64,000 nucleotides of DNA from Bacteroidota bacterium (GTDB lineage Bacteria; Bacteroidota; Bacteroidia; Chitinophagales; Saprospiraceae). Position numbers and translations under genes: made by a program. The notes under the pieces were generated by a model that did no database searches, had not been told where the DNA came from, and saw nothing but the letters and a program-made list of their open reading frames with translations. Below are positions 61,617 through 64,000 of this stretch, piece by piece. The stretch is taken from contig WGNL01000030.1 in NCBI GenBank assembly GCA_016124585.1, positions 62,001 through 126,000 of the forward strand. Reading direction: 5' to 3'. The stretch's first letter is position 1; each line of letters starts with the position of its first letter.

Positions 61617-61652
61617 CAAAAGCCACTTGCAAACATTTGCAAGTGGCTTTTG
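61617..61652 (+). terminator. Intrinsic terminator
   Basis: Perfect 17-bp stem CAAAAGCCACTTGCAAA (61617-61633) / TTTGCAAGTGGCTTTTG (61636-61652), two-base loop, T-rich on both faces, between the pseudouridine synthase and the convergent lipoprotein gene. Confidence 0.85.
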
Positions 61653-61679
61653 ACAATAACTAAAATAATGTAGCCTAGA

Positions 61680-62504
61680 TTATTGGGCTTCTGTTGGATC
61701 TTCCATCAGCGTGAACACCCGTTCTACTGGATTTAACGGAGTTTTGACTTCATTTCCGTCCTTGTCGATAAGGGTCAGCTTCACCTTGTTGTCACCCATT
61801 GGCAAACCTTCGATGAAAACTGGCTCCCATTTGTCCAAGGTAAATTCTTTTTCACCATTTACCAGAGCTTTCACCTTGTAGCCATCTGGACTTAGGGTGA
61901 CATTCGTCAAATAAAAATCAAGCATCACCTTGTCAGTTTCCGCCTTGCCAACGTATTTTCCTTTTGGGCGGCTGTAGAACAGCATGGGTTCATTGACGAT
62001 TGGTCCATTGTAAATGCTCCCATCCTTGATAACGGCCTTGTAGGCCATGCCTGCCCCTGGTGTTTTGATGCTCTCGTGGTAGCTTCTGCCCAAAAACGCC
62101 AACATATAGTGTTCGCCATCATCAACTGCTTTTTCAAAAGTCGGATCGTACACCGCATCATACGGGCCATTGTCAATGATAAGATGGACATGCTGGCCAT
62201 CTTTTGAATTAGCGCACATCTTCTGTTCTGCATCTGGCGTTTGCTGCTTAAGCTGGTAATTCATGGGGCGAAAAAGGAACTTGCCCTTCTCGTATCCCCA
62301 AGACAGCGTCGCATTTGGAAACTCCGTGGACGCAGGGAAAGGGCTGAGGTGAATATCGCCTGTGGAGGGTGCTGCGGCTTCCGTTGTGGTGTCAGACGCA
62401 GTAGCATCGTCGCTAGTTTCATTGTTTGCATCGTTTCCGCAAGATGCAAAAAACAAAGCTTGGGTAGTGATTGCCATCAAAAGAAAAAACATCTTTGCTT
62501 TCAT
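61680..62504 (-). CDS. Lipoprotein of unknown function
   Basis: 274 residues. Lipobox FASC (Cys22), an acidic Thr/Ala-rich linker to about 50, and a C-terminal domain (about 55-265) with QHVHLIIDNGPYDAVYD and two Ig-like strands sets (VMLDFYLTNVTLSPDGYKVKALVNGEKEFTLDKWEPVFIEGLPMG shape), resembling phosphopeptide-like fold proteins seen beside copper genes; that likeness is weak. It is divergent from the copA gene by 197 bases. The ATG at 62504 is chosen for its signal peptide. Confidence 0.7.
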   Translation of the reverse strand: MKAKMFFLLMAITTQALFFASCGNDANNETSDDATASDTTTEAAAPSTGDIHLSPFPASTEFPNATLSWGYEKGKFLFRPMNYQLKQQTPDAEQKMCANSKDGQHVHLIIDNGPYDAVYDPTFEKAVDDGEHYMLAFLGRSYHESIKTPGAGMAYKAVIKDGSIYNGPIVNEPMLFYSRPKGKYVGKAETDKVMLDFYLTNVTLSPDGYKVKALVNGEKEFTLDKWEPVFIEGLPMGDNKVKLTLIDKDGNEVKTPLNPVERVFTLMEDPTEAQ

Positions 62505-62701
62505 GTCAAAACTTGTTTTTGTTTGTTGTTTAAAATTGAGGGGCAAAACAAAGGCTTTGCCTCGTTGTATCTTTAAAAAGGGAATTTCAGCCGGAAAGTT
62601 CAAGCCGACAGCTATTCTAACTAGTTGATTTTCAATTCACTCTAACAAAAAAACGGATTGGATTCAATCCTTCACCCCATCAAACCTTCAAACCTTACAA
62701 T

Positions 62702-64000
62702 ATGGTCGCATTAAAAGTAGAAGGCATGGACTGCGCATCTTGCGCAGCAAACATAACTAGGTTTTTGGAGAAAAAAGGCCTGCAAAAAGTCAACGTTGAT
62801 TTCTCATCTGGTGAAGTCGTTTTTGAACAACCAAAAGACGAAGTTCCCCTCGATTTGGTGGCCGAAGGTATTAACAAACTTGGCTACCACGTTGTGGACG
62901 ACGGCGGCGAACCCTTCTGGAACCTAGAACACAAACTTCTTTTTTGTGCCATTTTCACCATTCCATTGTTGGGCTCGCACCTGCTCATGATGGCGGACAT
63001 CCATATCCTTCAAAATGCTTGGGTGCAGTTTGCGCTTTGCCTACCGGTTTATGTTGTTGGTTTTTTGCATTTCGGAAAAACCAGTTTGGGTGCTATCCGC
63101 AACGGCACTACCCACATGGACATTCTGATTTTCATTGGTTCTACAGCAGCTTTTGTTTACAGTACCTTCGGTGCTGTACTGAACGAACCCAATTACCTTT
63201 TCTTTGAGACCAGCGCTACTATCATCACGCTGGTTTTGCTTGGCAATTGGTTTGAAAAACGGGCGGTAAAACAGACGACTTCTGCTATTGAAGACCTGAC
63301 AAAGCTGCAAGTCGAATTTGCGAAGAAAATAATGCCCAGTGGTACAGTTGTCACCATTGAAGCGAGTGAAGTGTTGCCTGGCGACTGGCTACAAGTGAAC
63401 GAAGGCGACAAAATCCCGGTAGATGGAACTGTACTGAAAGGCTCAGCTGATGTGGACGAGTCTATGCTGACTGGAGAGAGCTTGCCCGTCAGCCGGATCA
63501 TTGATGACCGGGTACTAGGTGGAAGCCTTGTGAGCAGTGGCAGCATCACAATTGCGGCTATTGCTACTACCCGTGATACGACGCTCAGTCAAATGATTGA
63601 ATTGGTCAAATCGGCACAGATTAATAAACCAAATATCCAACGCTTGGCCGACCGCATCAGCGGCATCTTCGTGCCAGTAGTCTTGGGCATCTCCGTGCTC
63701 ACCTTCCTACTAGCCGTTTTTGCTTTTGGTCTTGCTCCACAAAAAGCCATGCTCAATGCCATCGCTGTACTAGTCATTTCTTGCCCTTGTGCGATGGGCC
63801 TAGCCACGCCAACTGCTGTCATGGTGGGAGTAGGGCGACTGGCAAAAAACGGGATTTTAGTAAAAGGAGCTCAAACGCTGGAGCTTTTTGCTGGCATCAA
63901 AAACTTTGTCTTCGATAAAACTGGAACCCTGACCACTGGCGATTTCAAAATCAAAAAAATCAGCTACCAAACAGATAGTCATGCAGACATCAACGCTGCA
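62702..64000 (+). CDS. copA: Copper-translocating P1B-type ATPase (3' end missing)
   Basis: 433 residues are visible; the gene continues past the window. One heavy-metal-associated domain with Cys11-Ala-Ser-Cys14 (GMDCASC), then membrane segments, the actuator-domain TGES (257-260), the copper-selective CPC in the membrane (361-363), and the phosphorylation site DKTGT (Asp405). CPC and a single HMA domain fit Cu(I) export. The first in-frame ATG is well placed for the HMA domain. No CopY/CsoR-type regulator is visible in the upstream 200 bases. Confidence 0.95.
   Translation, partial: MVALKVEGMDCASCAANITRFLEKKGLQKVNVDFSSGEVVFEQPKDEVPLDLVAEGINKLGYHVVDDGGEPFWNLEHKLLFCAIFTIPLLGSHLLMMADIHILQNAWVQFALCLPVYVVGFLHFGKTSLGAIRNGTTHMDILIFIGSTAAFVYSTFGAVLNEPNYLFFETSATIITLVLLGNWFEKRAVKQTTSAIEDLTKLQVEFAKKIMPSGTVVTIEASEVLPGDWLQVNEGDKIPVDGTVLKGSADVDESMLTGESLPVSRIIDDRVLGGSLVSSGSITIAAIATTRDTTLSQMIELVKSAQINKPNIQRLADRISGIFVPVVLGISVLTFLLAVFAFGLAPQKAMLNAIAVLVISCPCAMGLATPTAVMVGVGRLAKNGILVKGAQTLELFAGIKNFVFDKTGTLTTGDFKIKKISYQTDSHADINAA

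Noticed and set aside
1-64000. tRNA or rRNA genes
   Set aside because: I looked for T-loop (GGTTCRAATCC) and acceptor pairings and for conserved rRNA stretches while reading and found none convincing; a covariance search would settle this.

Overview
The window is a chromosomal segment of a Bacteroidota bacterium. The evidence is a PorQ-type component of the type IX secretion system (T9SS), a secreted protein ending in a T9SS type A sorting domain, SprB-like adhesion repeats, PorT-like outer-membrane barrels, ECF sigma factors paired with membrane proteins, a GTP-type PEP carboxykinase, and repeated TAnnTTTG promoter elements close to start codons. The giant Ig-repeat surface protein and overall gene style recall Saprospiraceae, but that family-level placement is inference.

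Layout. 1-3 kb: a methyltransferase fragment, a cysteine desulfurase and a FabH-like ketosynthase. 3-8.2 kb: a minus-strand block with an ECF sigma factor, a protein combining an inner-membrane segment with a barrel-like C-terminus, a PKD lipoprotein, and a T9SS-secreted SprB-repeat protein. 8.3-16.7 kb: RarA and a 2165-residue protein with 13 Ig-like repeats and calcium-binding ends, closed by a strong terminator. 16.8-31 kb: a VWA-like membrane protein, a secreted protein commonly labelled asparagine synthetase B, a J-domain protein, a creatininase-family enzyme, a second sigma/membrane-protein pair, LysA, lipoproteins, a DUF1080 protein, a large outer-membrane protein, DAHP synthase, and an unusual epimerase-CBS fusion. 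31.3-36 kb: ValS, a REP-associated transposase (RAYT) between two long perfect palindromes, and an aldo/keto reductase. 36-38 kb: a thioredoxin-like lipoprotein and a DUF3810 metalloprotease-like protein.

38-41.1 kb is a visibly AT-rich accessory island. It has a 21-bp tandem repeat array open in several frames on both strands, a tiny gene coupled to an Imm35/YrhB-like immunity gene with no recognisable toxin, two short decayed gene ends that share a 51-nt block containing a promoter-like motif, and two lineage-restricted envelope proteins.

41.4-64 kb returns to housekeeping and envelope genes: two secreted proteins, a class III adenylate cyclase with an NTF2/SnoaL-like sensor domain, PckG, a MORN lipoprotein plus PorQ, a methyltransferase plus enoyl-CoA hydratase, CysQ, an OmpA-type lipoprotein, GalE, a CcmE (CxxxY type)/CcmF cytochrome c maturation block, a DUF2520 dehydrogenase-like protein, a thioredoxin, UbiX, a RluA-type pseudouridine synthase, a lipoprotein, and the 5' two thirds of a copper P-type ATPase.

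The strongest candidates for something undescribed are: the RAYT with two perfect palindromes that share a core but have unrelated self-complementary flanks; the sigma / trans-envelope barrel / PKD lipoprotein operon; and the 21-bp repeat array beside an orphan immunity-like gene. No tRNA, rRNA or CRISPR array was recognised.
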